The notes under the pieces are model-generated. The model had not been told where the DNA came from, made no database searches, and worked only from the letters and a program-made list of their open reading frames with translations. A stretch of DNA of 64,000 nt from the NCBI GenBank assembly GCA_052400625.1, contig JBQTGH010000014.1; one strand, given 5' to 3'. How positions within the stretch are numbered: position 1 is the stretch's first letter; each line of letters begins with the position of its first letter. Position numbers and translations under genes: made by a program. Source of the stretch: Thermophagus sp052400625. Its GTDB lineage: Bacteria > Bacteroidota > Bacteroidia > Bacteroidales > Marinilabiliaceae. Positions 30,290-38,789 of this stretch are shown piece by piece.

Positions 30290-31723
30290 ATGCCTAATAT
30301 TTATGATCCGCAGCAATATAAGCTTGATGATCGTCCAATGGAGAATTTTTTGGATGCCAATGAAATATGGGACATCCTCAAACGTAATGAAAATCCGGAT
30401 CCCCAAAGAGTGCGCGAAGTTATTGCCCGGGCTTTGGATAAGAACCGGCTTACGCTGGATGAAACCGCTGTTCTGATCAATGCCAATACCCCGGAGCTGA
30501 TTGAAGAAATAAAAAACGGGGCCCGCCAACTGAAAGAGAAAGTTTACGGAAAACGCATCGTGTTGTTTGCGCCCCTGTATATTGGAAACTTGTGTGTTAA
30601 TAATTGTGCTTATTGTGGTTTCCGGGCCGATAATCAAAAGCAAAAGCGCATGACTCTCTCGCCCGAAGAAATCCGAGATGAGGTGACCATGCTCGAAGAT
30701 GCCGGACATAAGCGTCTAATTCTGGTTTTTGGCGAACATCCCAAATACGATCCACAATTTATCGCCGATACGGTTCGTCAGGTTTATAAAGTAAAACATT
30801 TGAATGGTGAGATCAGAAGGGTTAACATCAATGCCGCACCCCTCGACGTGGATGGGTTTAAAACCGTTAAAGATGCCGGCATCGGAACCTATCAGGTGTT
30901 TCAGGAGACCTATCACCGGGATACTTACCTGAAAGTGCATCTGGGTGGAAAAAAACGGGACTATGACTGGCGCATTACCTCCCTTGACCGTGCTCAGGAG
31001 GCCGGAATAGATGACGTAGGCATTGGGGCTTTGTTGGGGCTTTACGACTGGCGATTTGAAGTGATGGGGCTGCTGCGGCATGTAAACCATTTTGAGGCCG
31101 TTTATAATGTCGGTCCCCATACCATTTCTTTTCCACGTATTAAAACCGCATCAGGATTTAAAGTCAGAGATGATTACAATGTCTCCGATGAGGATTTTAC
31201 GCGCTTAGTGGCCATCCTAAGATTGGCTGTCCCCTATACCGGATTAATCCTTACGGCCCGGGAACCGGCACATATCCGCGATGAGGTGCTCCAATTTGGC
31301 GTTTCACAAATCGATGGCGGTACCAATATTGAAATGAAAGGCTATTCCAAACAAAAGAATCAGCAAGACCTCGATCAGGAACAGTTTACCATCGGAGACA
31401 ACCGTTCCCTGAACGAGGTGATGGAGGAATTAATAGGCCATGGATATTTACCCTCATTTTGTACCGCATGCTATCGACTGAAACGGACCGGGGAACATTT
31501 TATGGAATTCTCTGTCCCCGGATTTATCAAACGGTTTTGTCAGCCCAATGCCATACTTACCATGGCCGAATATCTTGAGGATTATGCGCCTCAGAAAACA
31601 AAAGAGATGGGATATCACCTGATCGAAGAAAACCTGAAAGACTACCGGGACGAACAGTTTCGTGAAAAATTATCCCAACGGCTGGATCGCATAAAAAAAG
31701 GGGAGAGGGATTTGTATTTCTAA
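30290..31723 (+). CDS. hydG: [FeFe]-hydrogenase H-cluster radical SAM maturase HydG
   Basis: Radical SAM tyrosine lyase that yields the CO and CN ligands of the H-cluster diiron subsite. The 477 residues include the radical SAM motif CVNNCAYC (Cys102, Cys106, Cys109, the C-x3-C-x2-C form) and the C-terminal auxiliary cluster motif C-x2-C-x22-C (CTAC near residue 391, third Cys near 417), which separates HydG from its relative ThiH. It lies 137 nt after hydC on the same strand. HydE and HydF, the other maturases, are absent from this window. Its stop codon overlaps that of the convergent panE. Confidence 0.94.
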   Translation: MPNIYDPQQYKLDDRPMENFLDANEIWDILKRNENPDPQRVREVIARALDKNRLTLDETAVLINANTPELIEEIKNGARQLKEKVYGKRIVLFAPLYIGNLCVNNCAYCGFRADNQKQKRMTLSPEEIRDEVTMLEDAGHKRLILVFGEHPKYDPQFIADTVRQVYKVKHLNGEIRRVNINAAPLDVDGFKTVKDAGIGTYQVFQETYHRDTYLKVHLGGKKRDYDWRITSLDRAQEAGIDDVGIGALLGLYDWRFEVMGLLRHVNHFEAVYNVGPHTISFPRIKTASGFKVRDDYNVSDEDFTRLVAILRLAVPYTGLILTAREPAHIRDEVLQFGVSQIDGGTNIEMKGYSKQKNQQDLDQEQFTIGDNRSLNEVMEELIGHGYLPSFCTACYRLKRTGEHFMEFSVPGFIKRFCQPNAILTMAEYLEDYAPQKTKEMGYHLIEENLKDYRDEQFREKLSQRLDRIKKGERDLYF

Positions 31724-32652
31724 TCCCGCTCTGCTTGCCTGGCTTTTTTTTCCATCAGTAATAATGAATAATAGACAAACCGGTTTACCGGGACATCCAC
31801 TCCGGCTTTGTCGGCCAGTTTTACCACGGTTCCGTTTTGATATTCCAGTTCGGATGGTTTGCCTTCCCATACATCACGGGTGAGAGAAGAGGTGGACTCA
31901 TAAGGAAACGAGTCAATAAATGCCATGGTTTTGTCCACCAATTCAGGTTCCAGATTGATCTTTAGGGCTTTGGCGAGCTGTGCTATCTCTTCAAATAGGT
32001 TGCGCATCATCTGACGTGTTTCGGGCTGTTCGCGCACTTCTCCATAGGTGGCACGGGTTACCCCTAGGAGTCCGCTGACACAAATAGCCAGGAATTTACG
32101 CCACAAATCCGCCTGTATGTCTTTTGAAACAACCGATTGAATAGCCGCCTTCTCAAAAACCGCTTGAAGATCTGCAACCCTTTGCGTCTGAGAACTGTCA
32201 CATTCCCCAAAGACAATGGTGGGTTCAACGGCAAAATGATTGATGATTCCCGGCCCGTCGATTTTGCTGATGATGCGGCATAGTCCGGAAAGTACATTGT
32301 TTTCAGGTAAAAAGGATTTTAATTCATCGCTGGCCAATACCCCGTTTTGCAACGGTAATACCATGGTTTTTTCATGAATAACCGGTGCCAGTTGGCGGGC
32401 AATTTCTTTAACCTGCCAAGCCTTTACGGCGATTATCACCAAATCGGGGGTGCCGGCTTCACTGATCTTATCGGTTACTTTCACCGGCTTTACATGAATA
32501 TCGCCATTGATGCTTTTTACTTTCAGTCCATCCTTTTCCATGGCCGCTTTGTGGGCCCCACGTGCAATAAAGGTTACATCATTTCCGGCAACCGCCAAAC
32601 GGCCTCCAAAATAACCGCCTACACCACCGGTGCCTATCACTAATATTCGCAT
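31720..32652 (-). CDS. panE: 2-dehydropantoate 2-reductase
   Basis: NADPH-dependent reduction of ketopantoate to pantoate in pantothenate/CoA synthesis. The 310 residues start with the Rossmann motif GTGGVGGYFGGRLA (residues 7-20) and include the family segment IAVKAWQVKE and the catalytic lysine region WRKFLAICVSG near residue 190; the C-terminal helical domain has SMLRDV-like sequence as SSLTRDVWEGKPSELEYQNG. Full length. Convergent with hydG, with stop codons overlapping, and no terminator is visible between them. Confidence 0.9.
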   Translation of the reverse strand: MRILVIGTGGVGGYFGGRLAVAGNDVTFIARGAHKAAMEKDGLKVKSINGDIHVKPVKVTDKISEAGTPDLVIIAVKAWQVKEIARQLAPVIHEKTMVLPLQNGVLASDELKSFLPENNVLSGLCRIISKIDGPGIINHFAVEPTIVFGECDSSQTQRVADLQAVFEKAAIQSVVSKDIQADLWRKFLAICVSGLLGVTRATYGEVREQPETRQMMRNLFEEIAQLAKALKINLEPELVDKTMAFIDSFPYESTSSLTRDVWEGKPSELEYQNGTVVKLADKAGVDVPVNRFVYYSLLLMEKKARQAERD

Positions 32653-32823
32653 TTCTATCTTAGTTTTATTTTTAGTTTGCCGAAACTACTAAATATTCGG
32701 TAAAATCTCAATCCCATAATATTTGTTTTGGGGTGTCAATGTATTAAAAACCAGGTTCTCAGTGTTATTCTCCGAAATATATTCTAACATCTAACATCTA
32801 ATCTTTTATGTGTCAAATCGATG

Positions 32824-34437
32824 TTATTCCAGAATCAAATTTTGGTCTTTAGGATACCTTACCGAATAGATCAGCCTCAGCTCTTTGGTTTCGCCGGGTG
32901 CCAGATTCAATTCCCAGGCGATCTTACCCAATACAGCGTTGACCCGTGCGCCACTGCTTTCTTCCAAATCTATTTTAATTTCACTGTTTGAGGATACCGG
33001 ATATTGATCTTCTACCATAATCTTTGCCCGGCTGTCTTTGGTGTTTTTAACCGTTATTTTCCATGCTTTGGTCTCTTTGCGGTTGTTTCCCAAAAACGAT
33101 TTGGAGGAATAATCTTTCAACAGCTCACGTTTAACCACAATGGCCGGGTCGCGGCCCACCGACACTTTTAGGGTATCTTCTGAGGTATACGGATCGAGAA
33201 AGGTTTTGCCTTGATAGGTTTGATGGAGATAAATATTGGCTTCACCGGGCAACAGGTCGAGATCACTCCATTGAGAAATATGAGCCAGCAAATAAACATG
33301 GGGTGATAATTTGGGGACCGTCGCATACTGATAACCGGCCTCTATCCTGTAATCACGCACTGCCACATCATAACCTTGATTATCGGATGGGATGGTGTAA
33401 GGAATGTTGATTTGGAAAGCCGTAGTGGTTGGTTGGCGGGCAACGGTAACATTGGTACGTTTTAATGGGGTGGTACCGCGAATGAGCAATGGCTTTCCTT
33501 TTTTGGCATCGGCCGTAATAGTCATTTCGTTCAGTTCCATAGCGTCATCTGTCACCTGGATCGATTTCATGGGAGCAGGTCTTTGGAAATCCAGGAACCA
33601 GGGTTGCAGTTCAGGTTTGTAATTGCTGATTGAGGGATTGCCGGTGGAGAGCGTCAGCTTTACGTTGTTCCAGGCTTCCTGTGTGTTTTGAAATACTTTT
33701 GCCTTATAGACCAGTGTTACCGGTTCATTGGTGTCATCCACGCGGATATCATAGAACGGTTGCCAGTGCGCATCTCGAACGGTATAGGTCAGAAGAATTG
33801 AAGTAGTTACAGCCCGGGGTGCCGACACAGCCACCTTTACCGTACTGGTAGGTTGGTTCTTTGTGGCGTTCAGCTCACCAAGCTGACGGTTCAGCTTCTC
33901 CAGACGTTCTTGCATTTTATGGGTCGTTTGCACATTGGCAAATATTGATTCTTCTATTTGGGTGAGCCGCTTCCGGAAAAAATCGGCCGCTTTGATGAGC
34001 TGGTCCACATCAACGCCTGTTTCTGCGCCACCAATGGTCTGATTGCTGAGAAGCATTTCCCGTTCTTTCACAAAAACGTTGCGGGAATTTTGCATCAGAT
34101 CTATGCTGTCTTTCAATGCATCCCGTTGTCTGGTGAGTCGGTCAATCCGGGCATCGGAAGTGGCTTCTTCCATATAATCGAAGCTTTGATTGACTGATAG
34201 TATGGTGATTTCTTTCCCGGTGGCCACCAGCAGGCTATTGGTATTAAGTCGTGAGGTGAGTCCCTTAAAGAGCAACTCACTGGTTCCTGCAGGAACGCTG
34301 ACTTGGGCCATCCGCGTTACTTGGGCGCCGTTCAGGTAAACCACAACCTCTTTTATTTCCGATTCTACAGTTTTTAAATTTCCCGCCTGAAGCGACGTGA
34401 AAACCAAAATGGTGATAAACAGGACTATTGTTCTCAT
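32824..34437 (-). CDS. DUF4139 domain-containing exported protein (MuiA-like)
   Basis: A 537-residue protein started at ATG 34437, which gives a clean signal peptide (MRTIVLFITILVFTSLQAGN); an upstream frame extension lacks this feature. An N-terminal DUF4140 region (VESEIKEVVVYLNGAQVTR) is followed by a coiled-coil stretch (about residues 85-190) and a DUF4139 beta-rich domain (LLTYTVRDAHWQPFYDIRVD onward) to the end. Related proteins are called mucoidy inhibitor MuiA family; the function is not established. It is predicted periplasmic or outer-membrane facing, and no operon partner is nearby. Confidence 0.88.
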   Translation of the reverse strand: MRTIVLFITILVFTSLQAGNLKTVESEIKEVVVYLNGAQVTRMAQVSVPAGTSELLFKGLTSRLNTNSLLVATGKEITILSVNQSFDYMEEATSDARIDRLTRQRDALKDSIDLMQNSRNVFVKEREMLLSNQTIGGAETGVDVDQLIKAADFFRKRLTQIEESIFANVQTTHKMQERLEKLNRQLGELNATKNQPTSTVKVAVSAPRAVTTSILLTYTVRDAHWQPFYDIRVDDTNEPVTLVYKAKVFQNTQEAWNNVKLTLSTGNPSISNYKPELQPWFLDFQRPAPMKSIQVTDDAMELNEMTITADAKKGKPLLIRGTTPLKRTNVTVARQPTTTAFQINIPYTIPSDNQGYDVAVRDYRIEAGYQYATVPKLSPHVYLLAHISQWSDLDLLPGEANIYLHQTYQGKTFLDPYTSEDTLKVSVGRDPAIVVKRELLKDYSSKSFLGNNRKETKAWKITVKNTKDSRAKIMVEDQYPVSSNSEIKIDLEESSGARVNAVLGKIAWELNLAPGETKELRLIYSVRYPKDQNLILE

Positions 34438-34495
34438 ATCATTCTGTTTTGAAAGTTTTTCGAAGTACAATAATAAAGAATAGTATCAAATATAC

Positions 34496-34530
34496 ATTTA
34501 TCGTGCCCGAATTTCCAGTTGACGATAAAT
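34496..34530. other. Hairpin 1 at the edge of the repeat island
   Basis: ATTTATCGT (34496-34504) and ACGATAAAT (34522-34530) form a perfect 9-bp stem with a 17-nt loop. It lies about 60 nt upstream of the DUF4139 start. Role unknown. Confidence 0.45.
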
Positions 34531-34551
34531 TTTGAGGGAGTGTTCATCAAT

Positions 34552-34582
34552 CTGTGTCCTGATTATTTTTATGGGGACACAG
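34552..34582. other. Hairpin 2 at the edge of the repeat island
   Basis: CTGTGTCC (34552-34559) and GGACACAG (34575-34582) form a perfect 8-bp stem around an AT-rich 15-nt loop. It lies 23 nt before the 21-bp tandem repeat tract. Confidence 0.45.
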
Positions 34583-34605
34583 TTCCGTGAATATTCTCAG
34601 GACAA

Positions 34606-35067
34606 GAGATTGCAACCAGTGCGTATAGTAATGCCATTAATGTGGAGGGTTTTGCAACCAGTGCGGCACCCTTTGCAGCCAATGCAGATAACATTACAAT
34701 CGCTGCAGATGTTTCTACAGCCAATACAGATGGCATTGCAACCGTTGCAGATGTTTCTACAGCCAATGCAAATGGCTTTGCATCCGTTGCAGATGGCTTT
34801 GCAACCATTGCAGATGGTCTTGCAGCCAATGCAGAAGCCTTTACAATCAATGCAGATGGCCTTACAGCCGATGTAAAAGGTTTTACAGTCAGTGCAGATG
34901 GTTTTGCAGCCTTTGCAGAAGGCTTTGCAGCCAATGCAGGTGGTTTTGCAACCGATGTAACCGGGTTTACAGTTAATGCAGACAGGATTGCAATTAATGC
35001 AGATGGCCTTGCAGCCTATGCGGAAGGTAATGCAACCATCGAAAATGGGTATACAGTTCGCGTAGAT
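34606..35067. repeat. Tandem array of 22 units of a 21-bp repeat
   Basis: Twenty-two consecutive units of exactly 21 bp, with consensus near GGCTTTGCAGCCAATGCAGA plus T. Because the period is seven codons, several frames stay open. The plus frame 34642-35151 (GTG start) reads heptads such as GFATIAD. The plus frame 34532-34876 reads LQPMQMA but meets in-frame TAA at 34874 and 34958. The minus frame 35187-34597 (ATG start, 196 aa) reads a cysteine ladder such as CIGCKAI. Units differ by substitutions only, with no length change. It is not clear that any frame is expressed, so it is annotated as a repeat rather than a gene. Confidence 0.85.
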
Positions 35068-35543
35068 AATATTGGGGTAGGCAGAGAAAGATCTCCTTTT
35101 CAGCGCGGAAGGGTTTGTGTCGAGTGTCAGGGTGTTTTTACCGCGTTCTGATGGCCATATAATAAGCGTGAGATGTTTTACAGACATCTCTTATGGCGAC
35201 GCAGCCAGTGTATGGCAGTTTGCATTAAAAATGAAAATGAATCGAGAACAGCAATGTTTGACGCCTAAAAAAACGAATATTAAAAGATACAGGCAGAGTG
35301 GAATTGATTGGATCGTGAGCAGATATGCCAATGGATTGCGTGGGACCTATGGCATGGCGCACGGGGATCAAGGGAGAAAGGAGGAATGGAAGCCGGGGGG
35401 CACCGACAAAACGGTAATTTGCCCCCAACTGCGACTTAACCAGCCACCAGAAACGATGAACGAAAATTTAAGAACAAATATTATAGTTTTATTTGACTAT
35501 AAACATAAATTAATCTTGTACGCATAAGGCCGATAAGGAAAGT
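35068..35543. other. Gene-poor spacer with two hairpins
   Basis: No credible gene. A hairpin GAGATGT/ACATCTC lies at 35170-35190, extended by ATAAG/CTTAT outside it. A GC-rich hairpin GGGGGCA/TGCCCCC lies at 35396-35426, with an inner CCG/CGG pair. Frames crossing this stretch (for example 35117-35527) have no recognisable protein features. Confidence 0.45.
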
Positions 35544-36905
35544 TTAAGAAACGGTCGGCGGAAAGACCAAACTGAAAACCGTTCCTTTTGTGGGGATGGA
35601 ACGAACATTGATTTGGCCACCATGCATACGCATGATTTGCCGTGCCAGGCTAAGGCCTATTCCACTGCCTTTCTCGCGGGTGGTGAAGAACGGAACAAAG
35701 ATATCTTCCAAAAGGTCGGGGGTTATGCCGGGGCCGTTGTCTTTTATCTGAACTTCAGTTTTTTGTGCCGTGTTTTGGGAGATGTCAACGGAAATTTTAC
35801 CCTCTTTTTGGTCATCAATGGCTTCTGCTGCATTCTTTATCAAATTGACCAATACCCGTGCAATCATTTTTTCATCGGCCAAAATTGTTATTTGCGGGTT
35901 ATTACATTTTAGTGAGATTTGGATCGCTGGCCAGGCGGACTGATGGAGATAGATGGTGTTTTCGGTAAGTTGACAGATCTTAACCGGTTTCAGATTGGGT
36001 TTCGGGAGCCGTGTCAGTTGACGGTAGCTTTCTACAAAACTTAAGAGCCCTGTTCCTTGCTGCTCGATAACCTGAAGTCCCTTGACGGTGTTTTGGATCA
36101 TTTTTTCACTGACCGCGGAGGGCGAAATAGTTGTTCCGTCTTTTATAAAATAGTTTTTCAGATTTTCGGAAAGAGAGGTCACCGGCGCGATGGAATTCAT
36201 AATTTCGTGCGTCAGAACACGAATAAGCTTCATCCATGAATCCAGCTCTTTTTCGTTGAGCTGATCGTTGATATCTTGCATGGAAACCAGCCTCAGAGTT
36301 TGGTCTCCTTTTTTAAAAATGGTGGCTTTTATCAGGAGATTGGCAACCTTTTGATTGTTTAATTCCAGTTTTAGCACTTTTTGTTGGTTAGGTTGTATGG
36401 ACCCGATCACATTGGCCAGTTGTGGATTGTTTTTTTTCAGCTGTCTTACATGGGTGAGTTGTCTCAGATTTAATAGTTGTTTTATACTCTTGTTGGCATT
36501 GAGAATAAATCCACCGGAGTCGAATATGATTATCCCGATATCCACATGTTCGATAATGGCTTGCAGGTATTGTTCGTGTTGTCTGGTTTCGGTTTTTAAT
36601 TGTTGCAGATAGTTGTTTAACTTTTGCAGATGATGATTTAATTGATTCATCATTTTGTCTTGGGTCGGATTTGGGAACGAAAGGGCAGAGTCTTCGTTTT
36701 TAACGGCTTCGAAGAAATAGTTGATTTTTCTGAACAAGCGTTGCTGTAAGGAGTACCAGCGAACCATTAGAAAAACGATGATGAAACCGCCAAAGAGGCC
36801 GGCCTGAATATATTTCAGCCCACAGATGGCCCAACCCGTTAAGACTGAAACAACAACAGTTAGTAATAAGAGCAATAGGCTGTGTATGTGATAAGGGAGT
36901 TTCAT
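35544..36905 (-). CDS. Membrane-anchored sensor histidine kinase (NtrB-like)
   Basis: A 453-residue kinase with two N-terminal transmembrane helices (about residues 8-28 and 34-49) and almost no periplasmic loop, a coiled-coil linker, and a PAS-like domain (about 113-210, IIEHVDIGIIIFDSGGFILN). The HisKA phosphoacceptor is LTHEIMNS (His233). The ATPase domain has N box NLIKNAAEAI, G1 DNGPGI, F box PFFTTREKGSG and G2 IGLSLARQI. It lies downstream of an NtrC-type regulator on the same strand, so the two form a two-component system. The short loop suggests sensing in the membrane or by the PAS domain. Targets probably include the divergent export operon. Confidence 0.92.
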   Translation of the reverse strand: MKLPYHIHSLLLLLLTVVVSVLTGWAICGLKYIQAGLFGGFIIVFLMVRWYSLQQRLFRKINYFFEAVKNEDSALSFPNPTQDKMMNQLNHHLQKLNNYLQQLKTETRQHEQYLQAIIEHVDIGIIIFDSGGFILNANKSIKQLLNLRQLTHVRQLKKNNPQLANVIGSIQPNQQKVLKLELNNQKVANLLIKATIFKKGDQTLRLVSMQDINDQLNEKELDSWMKLIRVLTHEIMNSIAPVTSLSENLKNYFIKDGTTISPSAVSEKMIQNTVKGLQVIEQQGTGLLSFVESYRQLTRLPKPNLKPVKICQLTENTIYLHQSAWPAIQISLKCNNPQITILADEKMIARVLVNLIKNAAEAIDDQKEGKISVDISQNTAQKTEVQIKDNGPGITPDLLEDIFVPFFTTREKGSGIGLSLARQIMRMHGGQINVRSIPTKGTVFSLVFPPTVS

Positions 36906-37057
36906 AAAAGTATCATTTGTCTGATTTAACGGATTTCTATCCTTCTCATGATAATCGAATGCGGAGAATAAATGCCCGGATATGTCAGTTAATAGCTGGG
37001 CATGGGGTAGAGGAAATAGTTCTAATGCTCAATCATTCAAAATTATCATGCTTTATT

Positions 37058-38431
37058 TTATTTGATATTGTACTTTTTCATTTTGTTGTAAAGTGTTTGT
37101 CGGGTGATTCCCAATTGTTCTGCGGCAGCAGTAATATTGGAAGGATATTTATCCAAGGCAGTAAGGATGAGGTGTTTTTCCATTTCTTCAAGGTTGAGAG
37201 GGGGGGCGATCATGGCATGTCCGATGCCGGTTACCGGTTTGAGAAAAAAATCATTGGGTTTGAGAATGTTACTTTCGCTTAAGATCACGGCTTTTTCGAT
37301 AGAATGTTCCAATTCGCGAATATTGCCGGGCCATTGGTATCTCAAAAGTTTTTCTTCTGCCTGATGATTGATTTTTAAATGAGGTTTATGATACTTTGCA
37401 GTATATTTTTTCAGAAAAAAGTTGGCCAGAGCAAGGATGTCATCACCCCGGTCTCGCAATGGCGGAACTTCGATATGTATGGTGTTGATTCTATAGAGGA
37501 GATCTTCCCGAAATAAACCTTCCTTTACCAAGGCCGGAAGGTTACAGTTGGTGGCACTGATCAGCCGGATATCTACAGGAACGGGGTGGTTCGACCCTAC
37601 ACGTGTCACCTGTCGGTTTTGCAATGCGGTTAATAGTTTTGCCTGAAGATGCAGCGGAAGGTTGCCTATCTCATCGAGGAAAAGGGTTCCGTGGTTAGCA
37701 ATTTCGAATTTGCCGGCTCTGTCTTCTTTGGCATCGGTAAAAGCGCCTTTTACATGTCCAAACAGCTCACTCTCGAAGAGCGTTTCGCTAATGGCTCCCA
37801 TGTCTACGCTGATGAGCATTTCATCCTTACGATGGGACAAACGGTGTATTTCCCGGGCAATCAATTCTTTTCCTGTTCCGTTCTCCCCGGTTATCAGAAT
37901 GTTGGTGTCGGTTTTGGCTACCTTGCGAACCAAATTTAATACTTGCATGATTTGAGGTGAGGAGCCGATGATGTGTTTTTGCGGAGCCCTAAGACCGCTT
38001 TTCAAATCTTTCTCTCTTTGCTTAAGGGCTTTAACTTCCTTCCTGGATTGACTGAGCTGAACTGCCGCTTTAACCGTGGCCAGGAGTTTGGTATTGTCCC
38101 ATGGCTTTAAAACGAAATCGGTAGCGCCTGTTTTCAGGGCTTTTACCGCCAATTCCACATCCCCGTAAGCGGTAATCATCACCACCGATATATGCGGATA
38201 TTTGGCCTTTATTTGCTGAAGCCAGTAAATACCTTCGTTTCCGGTGTTGGCGCCGGTTTTAAAGTTCATGTCCAAGAGGACAAGGTTACATGGATATTTT
38301 TCCAGAAAAGAGGTAATCCGGTTGGGATTGGTTAAACATTCCACATGATCAAATTCGGAAGATAACAACAATTCCAATGCGGTCAGTATGCTCCTGTTGT
38401 CGTCAACGATTAAAATATTACCACTTGACAT
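37058..38431 (-). CDS. Sigma-54-dependent response regulator (NtrC family)
   Basis: A 457-residue transcription activator. The receiver domain has Asp10/Asp11, phosphoacceptor Asp54 (LVLLDMN) and Lys109 (LKPW). The AAA+ domain has Walker A TGENGTGKE (181-189), the sigma-54 contact loop as GAFTDA (229-234) instead of GAFTGA, and Walker B TLFLDEIG. A C-terminal Fis-type helix-turn-helix (AAAEQLGITRQTLYNKMKKY) binds enhancers. It is followed after 152 nt by its kinase and is divergent from the export operon starting at 38790, its likely target. GAFTDA is seen in other Bacteroidota regulators, so activity is expected. Confidence 0.94.
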   Translation of the reverse strand: MSSGNILIVDDNRSILTALELLLSSEFDHVECLTNPNRITSFLEKYPCNLVLLDMNFKTGANTGNEGIYWLQQIKAKYPHISVVMITAYGDVELAVKALKTGATDFVLKPWDNTKLLATVKAAVQLSQSRKEVKALKQREKDLKSGLRAPQKHIIGSSPQIMQVLNLVRKVAKTDTNILITGENGTGKELIAREIHRLSHRKDEMLISVDMGAISETLFESELFGHVKGAFTDAKEDRAGKFEIANHGTLFLDEIGNLPLHLQAKLLTALQNRQVTRVGSNHPVPVDIRLISATNCNLPALVKEGLFREDLLYRINTIHIEVPPLRDRGDDILALANFFLKKYTAKYHKPHLKINHQAEEKLLRYQWPGNIRELEHSIEKAVILSESNILKPNDFFLKPVTGIGHAMIAPPLNLEEMEKHLILTALDKYPSNITAAAEQLGITRQTLYNKMKKYNIK

Positions 38432-38789
38432 TAATCCTTTTATTAGAGTTTAAAAATATAGCTTATATATGGGGGGGTGCAGTTGTGTCGGGACTAAAGC
38501 TTTCGAATAACAGGGGCAATTTCCGGCCTGTGATTCTAAGATGGTTCAAAGGTAGAAGTTTGGGGATGGGATTTCAACGAGGTGTCAAATTATTTTACAA
38601 TTTGGCGTGTGAAATTTTTACACCCAAGATGGTTGTGCGTTTTTTTATAGGCTTGAGGGTGTGTGTTTTGATCGTTTTGGTATGGTTGTGGAATATGGAA
38701 TGGTTGAAAGGTGAGCGGTTGGAAAGGTGGATTGGTTAAAAAATATTATGCTATATCTGAATATTGAAATTTTTTAGAACGTTAAGTTA
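38432..38789. promoter_or_regulatory. Divergent regulatory spacer between regulator and export operon
   Basis: This 358-nt spacer has no credible gene. It contains an imperfect palindrome GTGTGAAATTTTTACAC (38607-38623) and, just before it, CAAATT/AATTTG arms (about 38586-38604), both plausible enhancer sites for the NtrC-type regulator. TTGGCGT at 38602-38608 resembles the -24 half of a sigma-54 promoter, but the -12 GC is missing, so no sigma-54 promoter is claimed. Confidence 0.4.

Noticed and set aside
34606..35067. CRISPR array
   Set aside because: Units are 21 bp without spacers and differ gradually from each other; there are no cas genes.
34642..35151. Plus-strand 169-aa frame over the 21-bp repeat as a gene
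   Set aside because: It has only a GTG start, no signal peptide or ribosome-binding site. Differences between units are not concentrated at its third codon positions. Other frames over the same array are equally open.
35117..35527. 136-aa plus-strand frame downstream of the repeat
   Set aside because: No recognisable domain, unusual composition, and it crosses two hairpins; most likely a chance ORF.
38602..38620. Sigma-54 (-24/-12) promoter for the export operon
   Set aside because: TTGGCGT could be a -24 half, but the required -12 GC at the correct spacing is missing.
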